Source: Allosphingosinicella vermicomposti | Lineage (GTDB): Bacteria; Pseudomonadota; Alphaproteobacteria; Sphingomonadales; Sphingomonadaceae | Reading direction: 5' to 3' | NCBI RefSeq assembly: GCF_003012815.1 | Contig: NZ_PXYJ01000004.1 | Coordinates: forward strand, 62,001 to 126,000 | Length of the DNA stretch: 64,000 nucleotides | Part shown: positions 37,840 through 45,962 of the stretch, one piece after another | How the letters are laid out: the number at the start of each line of letters is the position of its first letter | How positions within the stretch are numbered: position 1 is the first letter of the stretch | Position numbers and translations under genes: made by a program | Notes under the pieces: generated by a model | Database searches by the model: none | Told to the model about the DNA's origin: nothing | The model's input: the letters and a program-made list of their open reading frames with translations, nothing else

Positions 37840-38911
37840 TGAAGTTGCGCCTCGATATTAATCCGCCCGGACGGTAAGTAACCTCACCGCCACCGCTCAT
37901 GATCCTAAGAAACCCTGAACCTGTTGATTCGATCCAGTTGGCCATTTCCGCTAAGCCTTTTCCTCTACCAGCTTGGCCCGTCGAAGTTCGACCATATTCC
38001 ATAGCAGCGGCAATCAAGCCAGACGGACTGCCTTCGGGGTCTAGGCTTCGCAAAATCCTTGGCCAATGTGTCTGTTTTGGCAGGGTCGCCGGTATACCAG
38101 CGCCCTGATCATATAGCTGGACACCAACCGTGTTACTAGAGGGGCTCCAAAATCCTGACGCCCACCATTGCCGTGAAGTGCGATAAGGCCAAGTCCGGAA
38201 CCATGTTGGATATGCGTGAGAAACGTTTGCAAGCGCCTCCGCAATCGCGGCATATACGGCAGGGCGGGGACCAACAGAATGACCTGCAAGTGCTTGCAGA
38301 TTGGCTATCAGAGCTTTGGCATCTCGCCCGTGGGAAGTTCGTCCGAAGGTAAATTTTAGAGTGGATCGTTGAGCGTCTTGAGATGGTCTTGTTGCGATAG
38401 TGCCAGGATCAAGGCTGAGAAGCTCAAAGAGCCCTGCCTCAAGAAAGTAGTCCCGGACGTTCTCCGCCCAGAGATGATCCTCTATCCTCGCAGGCTTGCC
38501 TCGAGTCTGCGCAAAACGGTGGGTCTCCGCTGCCAGGACGAGACCTGCTCCTGGACCAATTTTCTCGATCTCTGCAAATTCTGCATAAGCCCTTCGACGA
38601 ATCCCGTCATCGCACAATTGCTTCCCTCGCTGCGAGAAGTAGCGCCGGAAGTCTAATATGAAGGCAAAAGTTTCCTCATAATTTTCTGAAAACGAGAACA
38701 CTTTAGGGGGCAGGAACGAAAATGTACCTGGGTGCCTCTCATGCTCAATTCGAGTCTCTGGTAGTTTCGCTCTTAAACCTTGAAACTGAGCTTTTGCCTC
38801 CGCTGTGTGTCCAGCGTTGTAAGCAGCAGAGGGACGCCTCAAACGCTTGCGCATCCTCTTCGCGTTAATCTTAATGATCCGGATTTTCTGGACTTGTGCC
38901 AGCTTCTTCAT
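37787..38911 (-). CDS. GHKL ATPase protein with N-terminal STAS-like region
   Basis: A 374-residue protein starting MKKLAQVQKIRIIKINAKRM (very basic). Residues 80-130 (AFILDFRRYFSQRG ... IEKIGPGAGLVLAAETHRF) read as a STAS-like half domain. The C-terminal 150 residues are a HATPase: N-box EALANVSHA (225-233), G1 DQGAG (268-272), G2 GRGKGL (315-320). No phosphoacceptor His domain is seen, so an RsbW-like serine/threonine kinase role toward the next protein is possible. A longer frame from 39022 exists; ATG 38911 follows AAGGGGAG and is preferred. Clearly AT-richer than surrounding genes. Confidence 0.65.
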   Translation of the reverse strand: MKKLAQVQKIRIIKINAKRMRKRLRRPSAAYNAGHTAEAKAQFQGLRAKLPETRIEHERHPGTFSFLPPKVFSFSENYEETFAFILDFRRYFSQRGKQLCDDGIRRRAYAEFAEIEKIGPGAGLVLAAETHRFAQTRGKPARIEDHLWAENVRDYFLEAGLFELLSLDPGTIATRPSQDAQRSTLKFTFGRTSHGRDAKALIANLQALAGHSVGPRPAVYAAIAEALANVSHAYPTWFRTWPYRTSRQWWASGFWSPSSNTVGVQLYDQGAGIPATLPKQTHWPRILRSLDPEGSPSGLIAAAMEYGRTSTGQAGRGKGLAEMANWIESTGSGFLRIMSGGGEVTYRPGGLISRRNFNAPFCGTLVQWEVSVGS

Positions 38912-39143
38912 TCGCCCCGTGCTCCCCTTGAGACCTGAGGACAAGGCTAGCTTGATCTGAAAGCTAAGTATAGGCCAACGCCGCCAAGGGGAACTTCCTC
39001 GCGAGGGGTAATAGCCGAACATATAAGTGGCATGACACCGGAAATCCTACATTGAAACAGAAAAGAACATATAGAGAACGATCATTTTGCTGAGTGTAGT
39101 GTTCGCGCACGCACTGCCCGGGAGGCGTGCCATGCGCGCCGCC

Positions 39144-39168
39144 TTGATCGAAGTACCACTTCGATCAA
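39144..39168. repeat. perfect palindrome TTGATCGAAGT-ACC-ACTTCGATCAA
   Basis: Eleven-base perfect arms with a three-base spacer, followed by AAAACCATTTT. It lies between the divergent ATPase triad and the start-hairpin gene. It could be a regulator's operator or a terminator. Confidence 0.7.
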
Positions 39169-39171
39169 AAC

Positions 39172-39233
39172 CATTTTCCTACACCTAACCAAATGAGATA
39201 AATGGTGCGGTCATGACGAACCATGACCGCACC
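39172..39233 (+). promoter_or_regulatory. conserved leader and perfect start-codon hairpin of the MTNHD-GNAT fusion gene
   Basis: CATTTTCCTACACCTAACCAA begins 41 bases before the ATG. The start codon sits in GGTGCGGTCATG-ACGAAC-CATGACCGCACC, a perfect 12-bp inverted repeat with a six-base loop. The paralog at 17560 has the same arrangement. In mRNA it would hide the start codon; in DNA it would be a dimer operator. Confidence 0.65.
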
Positions 39234-40718
39234 GGGGACGAGCCCCGCTTCACCGCCCTCTCCATCGTCGAGGGTTCCGATCACATCCCGCCCGTGCCGC
39301 TGGAGCCGCTCATCGCCTCCACCCTCGACAGCGCGGAAACCGAAACGCGCACCCTCAGACGCGACGGCTGGACGCCGGAGCGCAAGCGGCTGTTTCAGGA
39401 AACGCTCGCGCAATGCGGCACGGTGTCGAAAGCGTGCCGCGTCGTGGGGATGAGCGCGCAGGCCGCCTACGCGCTCCGCAACCGCGATCCCCTGTTCGGC
39501 GCGGGCTGGGACACCGCCCTTCTCCTCGCCCGTCAGCATCTCGCCGACGACATCATGGAACGCTCGCTCGGCGGCGTGATCGAACGGATTTACAAGAATG
39601 GCGAGGTGGTGGCGGAGCGGCACCGTTACGACAACCGCCTCTCCATTGCGATGCTGAACCGGCTCGATGCCCGCGCCGACCGCGCCGAGCGGCTCGGGGC
39701 CGGCCAGCACGCGCTCGCCGCGCGCTGGGCCGACTATCTCGACGCGCTTGGCGCGGACCGGCGGGCGGACGCCCTCGCCCTCATCAACCCAGAGCCCGAA
39801 ATTGATGCCGCGAAAAGTTCGCCACAGCATCAATTTCATCAACTTTCCCTCGAAGGCGAAGAGGCAGGCGAGGATGAGGATGGGGAGGATATGACGGCTC
39901 AAGGCGGCGATCATGACGGCCATATCGTGTGGGAAGAAGATGGCGCGTGGTGGACCGATTATCCGCCGCCGCCCGGCTTCGACGGCGTTGAATATTGGGA
40001 TTATGGCCACCCCCAATATTCCCGCGCGCTGACGGCGGCCGAAGAAGCGGCGATGGCGGCGCGCAATGGCGGGGACGGCGCCGAAACCCCGGAAATCGCC
40101 CGCCGCCGCGCCGAACGCGCGCGCGACCTCTTCTTCGGCCTGTGCGAAGGCGCGGACGCGGAACGGCCGGAGGATGAAGACGAGGAAGAGGCGGAGGATC
40201 GGCAGGAAGGATTTGACACACCCCCGCCCGCGCCTCCATCGGACACGGCCATGAACATCCGCAACTACACGCCCGCCGACGCCCCAGCGCTCGCCGCCCT
40301 CTACGCCCGCTCGGTCCGCCATTTCGGCCCGCGTGGCTATTCAGCCGAACAAGTGGAAGTCTGGGCCGCCACCGCCTGCCCCGAAAAGACGGCGGCACGC
40401 TGCGCGGATGGCCGCACCGTGCTGATCGCGGAGGATGCGGACGGCACGATCCTTGGCTTTGGCGATATGGAGGCGGACGGGCATTTGGACTTCCTCTACA
40501 CCGCGCCCGAAGGCGAAGGGCGCGGCGTCGGCTCCGCCCTCTATGCCGCGCTGGAGGACGCCGCCCGCGCAAGCGAATGTGCGCGCATCTTCGTGGAGGC
40601 AAGCGAACTCGCCCGCCCCCTCTTCGAACGGCGCGGCTACACCCTCGTCCACCGCAACGATTTCGAAGTCGCGGGCGTCGCCATCCACAATTACAGCATG
40701 GAAAAAGCGCTGACCTGA
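39213..40718 (+). CDS. MTNHD-type HTH-like protein fused to a GNAT acetyltransferase
   Basis: A 501-residue fusion. Residues 1-150 are the paralog domain (MTNHDR...; DGWTPERKRLFQETLAQCG, SKACRVVGMSAQAAYALR; FGAGWDTALLLARQHL), an HTH-like module. A long acidic linker (residues 200-340) ends PPPAPPSDTA. From Met347 the protein is a complete GNAT (MNIRNYTPADAPALAALYARS ... LDFLYTAPEGEGRGVGSALY ... ARPLFERRGYTLVHRN) with acetyl-CoA motif EGRGVG. The internal ATG at 40251 lacks a good ribosome site, so a single polypeptide is likely. The linker is atypically acidic. Confidence 0.75.
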   Translation: MTNHDRTGDEPRFTALSIVEGSDHIPPVPLEPLIASTLDSAETETRTLRRDGWTPERKRLFQETLAQCGTVSKACRVVGMSAQAAYALRNRDPLFGAGWDTALLLARQHLADDIMERSLGGVIERIYKNGEVVAERHRYDNRLSIAMLNRLDARADRAERLGAGQHALAARWADYLDALGADRRADALALINPEPEIDAAKSSPQHQFHQLSLEGEEAGEDEDGEDMTAQGGDHDGHIVWEEDGAWWTDYPPPPGFDGVEYWDYGHPQYSRALTAAEEAAMAARNGGDGAETPEIARRRAERARDLFFGLCEGADAERPEDEDEEEAEDRQEGFDTPPPAPPSDTAMNIRNYTPADAPALAALYARSVRHFGPRGYSAEQVEVWAATACPEKTAARCADGRTVLIAEDADGTILGFGDMEADGHLDFLYTAPEGEGRGVGSALYAALEDAARASECARIFVEASELARPLFERRGYTLVHRNDFEVAGVAIHNYSMEKALT

Positions 40719-40878
40719 TCCCGACCCGTCAGCCTGACGGCAAGAGCGCTCTATCCTGCTTGCGCCAAATGCGTTTTCGGGCCTCGCGCCCGCCTTCGTC
40801 GCACGATCTGGATGTTCGTCGCTCGGTGCCTAGTGGTTTGGCGAGGGCTGCAATATGACGTTCGAAAGGGGTTTTCGC

Positions 40879-42141
40879 ATGCTCAAATCCGGCCGTCATC
40901 TGCCCGCCTTGTTGGCGATCCTTTCCTTCGCTACTCCGATGCCTATGCCGGCCATGGCGGAGTCAATGAAAGGCACCGGAATTCCGCATTGCCCTCCGCC
41001 CCCCACTCAAAAGGTCGCGACGCTGACCTTCACCATCCTTGTCACCGGCGAGCATAAGACGTCGCAGGGTGATAAAGGCTCGGCATCCATGCATCGCGAG
41101 CGGACGCTGAATGGTGTCGTCCGCATGGTCTATAAAGGCGATCGCGATAGCGATCCTTTCGACCCTCGCTCATTGAAGGGCACCGTTACGGAAACCGAAG
41201 GCACGCCAGACCAGTGGGGTCCGGGCACGAAAAGTCCGCCTGTAAGCCCGATTGGAGGCGGAACTGCGAACGGCGGTGTCGGAGCGGAAAATATCTTACG
41301 GCAGGTCAAGGAATGCCAGAAATTGCCTGGCGACGCGGTTCTCGCCTGCCAGATGGCCGTGGTTCAATCCATCGCCAACGCCAAGAAAGAATGCGAACGC
41401 AAGGGTGGCAAGCCCCGCGAAGATGGCACTTGCGGCGGCGGTGGCGGCAATGGTCAAGCCCAAATTCCGGAATCTCCCTTTGTGCCGGGCCAGTGCATTC
41501 CGGGCAAGAAAGGCGTGAAATCCGGACCATTCGAGGAATGGGAGGGCACTGACTGCACGATCAGAGCGACGATTGCGGATCGTGGCGAGCTAATGGCGCC
41601 GAAGGACGGCTCCCCGACCCTGGTTTCTGTGAACAAGATTGAATATGGTGCGGGTGGCACCGGGCCCGGTGTTGTTGGATGCAAAGCGGCAATTGTCATT
41701 TCGAAAATGACCAACACGGCAAGCTTGGTGCTGGACCATGGCGGTGTGTCGATCATGGTCACGGATGTTACCGGTGGCCACGCCGGCCGGATCACCGATT
41801 ATGGCGATGGCGATAAGATGAAGCAGACGTTCGCGGCGCTGAAATCCACAGGTGCGGTGTTCAATACGGGCAGCCGCGTGCCGATCAGCTGGTCGGCAGT
41901 CAAATGGGGTCAAGGGGTGATTGCCCACGGGATCATCCTCCCGAATATGCCGAGGAATGGCGGCAGCACGACCACCTTCACCGGCAGCTGGACACATGAA
42001 GGCTCCAACCCGCCGGGGGCAGACGACTATAACTATTCCGAAGGACCAACGCGTCCGGGTATAAGGACCCTTGCGGCAACCAGCACCACCAGAATTCGGT
42101 GGAAGTTCGATGCCGATCCCAATCCTCACGTCATTAAATAG
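40879..42141 (+). CDS. large secreted protein of unknown function
   Basis: A 420-residue protein with a signal peptide (MLKSGRHLPALLAILSFA...AMA-ESM). The N-terminal third holds PHCPPPPTQK and VATLTFTILVTG; the middle is Gly-rich with clustered cysteines (QVKECQKLPGDAVLACQ, KKECERKGG, DGTCGGGGG); the C-terminal 200 residues look like beta-sheet (TLVSVNKIEYG, VVISKMTNTASLVLDHGGVSIMVTDV, GSWTHEG). No family recognised. ATG 40879 is preferred over 40855 because AAAGGGG precedes it. Base composition is less GC-rich than core genes, so it may be recently acquired. Confidence 0.66.
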   Translation: MLKSGRHLPALLAILSFATPMPMPAMAESMKGTGIPHCPPPPTQKVATLTFTILVTGEHKTSQGDKGSASMHRERTLNGVVRMVYKGDRDSDPFDPRSLKGTVTETEGTPDQWGPGTKSPPVSPIGGGTANGGVGAENILRQVKECQKLPGDAVLACQMAVVQSIANAKKECERKGGKPREDGTCGGGGGNGQAQIPESPFVPGQCIPGKKGVKSGPFEEWEGTDCTIRATIADRGELMAPKDGSPTLVSVNKIEYGAGGTGPGVVGCKAAIVISKMTNTASLVLDHGGVSIMVTDVTGGHAGRITDYGDGDKMKQTFAALKSTGAVFNTGSRVPISWSAVKWGQGVIAHGIILPNMPRNGGSTTTFTGSWTHEGSNPPGADDYNYSEGPTRPGIRTLAATSTTRIRWKFDADPNPHVIK

Positions 42142-42345
42142 CTGCCATCGCGACGCCCTGAGGCGGGCATGTTCGCGAGCCCAAGGCAAATACCCGCATC
42201 GTCGCCGCTCGAGGCGAAGGGCGTCGCGTTTGGACATTATCCGGACATCGGTATGCTTCAGGGCAATGTTCACGTCGCGGAGGGTGCGAAACTCGTCTGG
42301 CTGAAGGATCCGGACGGCGACAGCCTTCACATCAATTCGATGTGA
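42142..42345 (+). pseudogene. C-terminal remnant of a glyoxalase/VOC-family gene
   Basis: The frame directly after the previous stop reads, from about 42211, LEAKGVAFGHYPDIG ... AEGAKLVWLKDPDGDSLHINSM and then TGA. The 'EAKGV-x-F ... VWLKDPDG-x-x-L' pattern is the second beta-alpha-beta unit of VOC metal enzymes, whose first half is missing. A 58-residue frame from ATG 42169 exists but would be only half a domain. Its end overlaps the end of the convergent cytochrome gene by 14 bases. Confidence 0.7.
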
Positions 42346-42859
42346 GCGATGGCGGCGCGGTGACCGCCACATATGGCGCGGTCGCGGTTTCGGGCTGGGC
42401 GGGCGCCGGAACCCGGTTGGGCGAAGCGGGCAGTGTCTTGAGGTAGGCCGCGATGGCCTGGGCGTCGGCATCGCTCAGGTTGCGATAGGCCTTCCACGGC
42501 ATGACCGGCGCCAGCTGCCGCCCATCGGGGCGCATGCCGGTGCGAAGTGCGGTGACGATCTCCGCCTCGCTCCACCGCCCGATCCCGGCGTCGGGGTGCG
42601 GCGTCAGGTTGGGGGGCCAGAATATGCCGAGGTTCGGCAGGGAAAAGCCGACGGGGCTCCCTTGCAGGAACCCGTTTTCGGGCTTGGGGGAAAAGGCGCC
42701 TTTGTTGTGACAACCAACGCAATCCATGATCGCGACAAGATAGCGTCCCCGCTCGACAGGGCCGTCCGCCGCCTGCGCCGCGGCGCTGCCCCGGCCATCG
42801 TTCCCGCACGCCGTGAGCGCCAGAAGGGCCAAAGCCGATGCCGCCAATCCCCGTCCCAT
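42332..42859 (-). CDS. lipoprotein class I cytochrome c
   Basis: A 175-residue protein starting MGRGLAASALALLALTACG with lipobox LTAC. The heme motif is CVGCH near residue 47, and the distal Met is probably in APVMPWKAYRNLSD. The domain resembles the small cytochrome c found with alcohol or aldose dehydrogenases (GRYLVAIMDCVGCHN, GFSLPNLGIFWPPNLTPHPDAGIG), so it is likely a periplasmic electron acceptor. ATG 42859 follows GGAGG by 9 bases; the longer frame from 42907 is not needed. No dehydrogenase partner is adjacent. Confidence 0.88.
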   Translation of the reverse strand: MGRGLAASALALLALTACGNDGRGSAAAQAADGPVERGRYLVAIMDCVGCHNKGAFSPKPENGFLQGSPVGFSLPNLGIFWPPNLTPHPDAGIGRWSEAEIVTALRTGMRPDGRQLAPVMPWKAYRNLSDADAQAIAAYLKTLPASPNRVPAPAQPETATAPYVAVTAPPSLTSN

Positions 42860-42928
42860 CCTTATCCTCCTGTTCGCCAGGGGCTTCTTAGCGCCTTTAG
42901 AGGGCACGCATGTTGCGATGGCGCAGGA

Positions 42929-43393
42929 TCAGAGCGGCGGTTCGACCACCACTTCGCTTGTCAGCGAATTTGCGATGAAGCAGATATCGTGGGCCTTGTG
43001 ATGCATCCGCTCCAACGTGCCGCTGTCCGGCACGGCGCCTTCGAAGGAGATGTCGGGGCGGAGCACGATACGGGTAATCGCGATGCGCCCCTTCTCATTT
43101 TTGCCGAGCGTCCCCTCCGCCTCATCCCGATAGCGGGTGATCATGAAACCCGCCTCCCGGGCAACGTGCAGGAAGGACAGCATGTGGCAGGCAGCTGCGG
43201 CGGATACCAAGGCTTCTTCCGGGTCGACACCGGTGGGGTCGGACCACGGCAAAGGCACGACCGAGGGCGAGGACGATCCCGTCAGCGTGGTGCCGCCGTC
43301 AAAGCGCAAACTGTGCGCCCGGCTATATCGTCCATCGGCGAAGCTGCCCTCGCCCAGCTCCCATTCGACGATCGCGTTGTGCTTGCCCATCAT
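42929..43393 (-). CDS. OsmC-family peroxiredoxin-like protein
   Basis: A 154-residue protein starting MMGKHNAIVEWELGEGSFADGRYSRAH. It has the OsmC fold with two redox cysteines: AAACHMLSFL and AHDICFIANSL. The DPTGVDPEEALVSAAAACHM block is diagnostic. Members reduce organic hydroperoxides using a Cys pair. It is alone between a cytochrome gene and the phzF-containing unit, on the same strand as both. Confidence 0.88.
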   Translation of the reverse strand: MMGKHNAIVEWELGEGSFADGRYSRAHSLRFDGGTTLTGSSSPSVVPLPWSDPTGVDPEEALVSAAAACHMLSFLHVAREAGFMITRYRDEAEGTLGKNEKGRIAITRIVLRPDISFEGAVPDSGTLERMHHKAHDICFIANSLTSEVVVEPPL

Positions 43394-43419
43394 TCACCCT
43401 TCACCAATCCATGCTGGGA

Positions 43420-44199
43420 CTAGAGATGAAATGTCCCTTCGATTACCGTCACGCAGCGTCCGCCCAGGATCACCCTGTCACCCGCCAGGCGGCATGTCAG
43501 GTGCCCGCCCCGGGCGCTGGCCTGATAGGCGGTGAAGCTGTCGCGGCCCAGACGTTCGGCCCAATAAGGCACCATCACGGCATGGGCAGAGCCGGTCACC
43601 GGATCCTCGTTGATGCCCGCGCCCGGCGCAAAGACGCGGCTGATAATGTCCGTGTCCTTGCCGGGAGCGGTGACGATGGTGAGGACGTCGCCCTGCCGCG
43701 CCATGGCCTGGAAATCGGGCTTCAGCGCCAAAACTTCATCCGCCGTCTCGACGACGACAAGGCCATAGCGATGGGGATGCCACAATGTCTGGGCGGCCCT
43801 GCACCCCAATGCATCGACAATGATCGGCAGCGGCTTGGGCTCCGGCTTCCAGGCGGGAAGGCTCAGCGCATAACCTTCGCCTTGCCGTTCGACGGAAAGG
43901 TCTCCCGCCTTGCGCGTGCGGAAACGAACGCGCTCCCCCTCGATCAGCACATGCCCGCTCGCCAGCGTGGCATGGCCGCACAGCGCCACTTCCGTCGTCG
44001 GCGTGAACCAGCGCAGCTCATAATCGGCGTCGCCCTCCACCGGGACCGTGAAGGCCGTTTCGCTGAGATTATTTTCGTTGGCGATCTTTTGAAGCACATC
44101 ATCCGGCAGCCACTCTTCAAGCGGCATGACCGCGGCCGGATTGCCTGTGAAGGGCCGGTCGGCAAAGGCATCGACCTGAATGATTGGGAGGCGGGTCAT
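43420..44199 (-). CDS. PhzF-family isomerase/epimerase
   Basis: A 259-residue protein starting [25 protein letters not shown], the standard PhzF opening. The catalytic acid is Glu47 in NNLSETAF, and GHATLASGHVL plus the C-terminal GEDPVTGSAHAV-like block (NEDPVTGSAHAVMVPYWAERLG) complete the two symmetric halves. The family includes diaminopimelate-epimerase-like enzymes, several without known substrate. Its ATG overlaps the upstream cation transporter stop (ATGA), so it is translationally coupled. Confidence 0.9.
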   Translation of the reverse strand: MTRLPIIQVDAFADRPFTGNPAAVMPLEEWLPDDVLQKIANENNLSETAFTVPVEGDADYELRWFTPTTEVALCGHATLASGHVLIEGERVRFRTRKAGDLSVERQGEGYALSLPAWKPEPKPLPIIVDALGCRAAQTLWHPHRYGLVVVETADEVLALKPDFQAMARQGDVLTIVTAPGKDTDIISRVFAPGAGINEDPVTGSAHAVMVPYWAERLGRDSFTAYQASARGGHLTCRLAGDRVILGGRCVTVIEGTFHL

Positions 44200-45125
44200 G
44201 TTCGGGCTCCTTTGGCGAGAGGGCTTTCGTCCATTTCTTTTAAGGGATTGCCGGGATGATCGACCTGTCCTTCGGGGTCGAGATGGATGAGGATTTCCAC
44301 GCCCGGAAACTCCCGGGCGAGTTTGGATTCCACTTCATCCATCACGTCATGGGCCTGCGCGACGGTCATGGCGGGATCGACCCAGACGTGAAACTGGACG
44401 AAATCCTGCGTGCCGCTCGATCGCGTCCGGAGATCGTGAATACCCTTCAGTTCCGGATGGCGGGCCGCGACGTCGAGGAAGCGGCGGCGCTTCTCCTCCG
44501 GCCATTCCTTGTCCATCAGCTGGTCGACGGCGTAGGTGGAGGCATTCCACGCTCCCCACAACAGCCAGAGGGCGATGAGTATGCCGAACACCGGATCGGC
44601 ACCCTTCAGCCCCAAATACTGGTCCAGAACCAACGCCGCGATCACGCCGCTGTTGAGCAGGAGATCGGATTGATAATGGACATTGTCCGCCTGAATCGCG
44701 ATCGATCCGGTTCGGCGGATCACCATGCGTTGATAGGAAAGGAGGCCGAGCGTCGCGGCGATGGCCGCGAGCGACACGGCGATACCTTGTTCAGCCGCCG
44801 CCGTTTCGCTTCCCGCGATCCACTGCTGCACGGCGCGCCATCCGATGCCGACGGCCGACAGGGTGATAAGCGAAACCTGAAACAGGGCCGCCAGCGCCTC
44901 CGCTTTGCCATGGCCGAAGCGGTGATCGGCATCCGCGGGCTGGGCCGCAAGCCGCACGCCATAGAGCGTAACGAGCGAGGCAATGAGATCGAGTGCGGTA
45001 TCGGCGAGCGAGCCGAGCATCGCCACCGATCCGGTAGCCCAGGCCGCATAGGTTTTAAGGCACAGAAGAAAGAGCGCCGTCCCTACGCTGGCAAGCGCGG
45101 CGGTGATGGCGCTGTGGCGGCTCAT
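44196..45125 (-). CDS. cation diffusion facilitator (FieF-like)
   Basis: A 309-residue inner-membrane metal/proton antiporter. Six helices are visible; metal site residues include DTALDLIAS and [10 protein letters not shown] (D-x3-D and H-x3-D), with a [14 protein letters not shown] loop. The cytoplasmic CTD ([34 protein letters not shown]) is the dimer clamp. The D-x3-D/H-x3-D set is typical of Fe/Zn exporters. ATG 45125 overlaps the pdxH stop (ATGA), and the stop overlaps phzF, giving a coupled three-gene unit. Confidence 0.92.
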   Translation of the reverse strand: MSRHSAITAALASVGTALFLLCLKTYAAWATGSVAMLGSLADTALDLIASLVTLYGVRLAAQPADADHRFGHGKAEALAALFQVSLITLSAVGIGWRAVQQWIAGSETAAAEQGIAVSLAAIAATLGLLSYQRMVIRRTGSIAIQADNVHYQSDLLLNSGVIAALVLDQYLGLKGADPVFGILIALWLLWGAWNASTYAVDQLMDKEWPEEKRRRFLDVAARHPELKGIHDLRTRSSGTQDFVQFHVWVDPAMTVAQAHDVMDEVESKLAREFPGVEILIHLDPEGQVDHPGNPLKEMDESPLAKGART

Positions 45126-45703
45126 GGGTAGAGCAGGCCTTCCGTCCACCCCTCTTCGCCCCTCACGAACAGGCGCCGTTCGTGGAGGCGGTGCGCACGG
45201 TCGAGCCAGAATTCGATCCGCTCCGGCAGCACCCGAAAACCCGACCAGCGCGGCGGACGCGGTACATCGCCGCCTTCGAAACGGATGCGCATATCTTCAT
45301 AGCGTGCCTGGAACGTCTCGCGCGCATCGAGGGGGCGGGACTGATCCGAGGCCCAGGCGCCAAGCTGCGAATCCCGGCTGCGGGTCGCAAAATAGGCGTC
45401 GGCCTCTTCCGCGCTCACCGACTCCACCGGCCCTTCGATACGAACCTGGCGGCGCAGGCTTTTCCAGTGAAAAAGCAAGGCGGCGCGGGCATTCGCCGTG
45501 TCAAGTTCCCCACCCTTCCGGCTGTCGAGATTGGTGTAGAAAACGAAGCCGCCCGCATCATGACCCTTTAGCAGCACCATGCGCACCGAAGGCTGCCCGT
45601 CCGCGCCGACGGTTGCGAGCGCCATCGCATTGGGATCGTTGGGTTCGGCATCCGCCGCCTCGGCGAGCCATTGATCGAACAGAAAATGGGGGTCCGTCGT
45701 CAT
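45122..45703 (-). CDS. pdxH: pyridoxamine 5'-phosphate oxidase
   Basis: A 193-residue FMN enzyme that oxidises PNP/PMP to pyridoxal phosphate. [29 protein letters not shown] opens it, with [55 protein letters not shown] and the C-terminal [26 protein letters not shown] 45703 follows AGGAGG by 7 bases; an in-frame upstream ATG at 45742 is less likely. It is the first gene of the pdxH-fieF-phzF run and diverges from the DnaJ-like gene across a repeat. Confidence 0.94.
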   Translation of the reverse strand: MTTDPHFLFDQWLAEAADAEPNDPNAMALATVGADGQPSVRMVLLKGHDAGGFVFYTNLDSRKGGELDTANARAALLFHWKSLRRQVRIEGPVESVSAEEADAYFATRSRDSQLGAWASDQSRPLDARETFQARYEDMRIRFEGGDVPRPPRWSGFRVLPERIEFWLDRAHRLHERRLFVRGEEGWTEGLLYP

Positions 45704-45773
45704 GCCAGCCTCCTGCCCGTCGATGTCATGAAGCACAAGCACGATCGGACTTCGTCGCCATTCTTCGAAACAT

Positions 45774-45854
45774 CGTCATCCCGGCGAAGGCCGGGATTTC
45801 TTGACGGAAAGGCGCCTCTTCCGGGCTGAGATCCCGGCTTCCGCCGGGATGACG
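45774..45854. repeat. palindromic repeat, CGTCATCCCGGCGAAGGCCGGGAT family
   Basis: CGTCATCCCGGCGAAGGCCGGGAT and ATCCCGGCTTCCGCCGGGATGACG form nearly perfect arms. It is between the divergent pdxH and dnaJ-like genes. Confidence 0.85.
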
Positions 45855-45962
45855 GGCGGGTTTCAGGCTTGCAAGCCCATGGGCTGACGCCCATCTGCAA
45901 CTGTGTTACGTGACGGCAACACCGGATTTGAACCGGGCAGGATATTGGAGTGTTAAGGGCGG

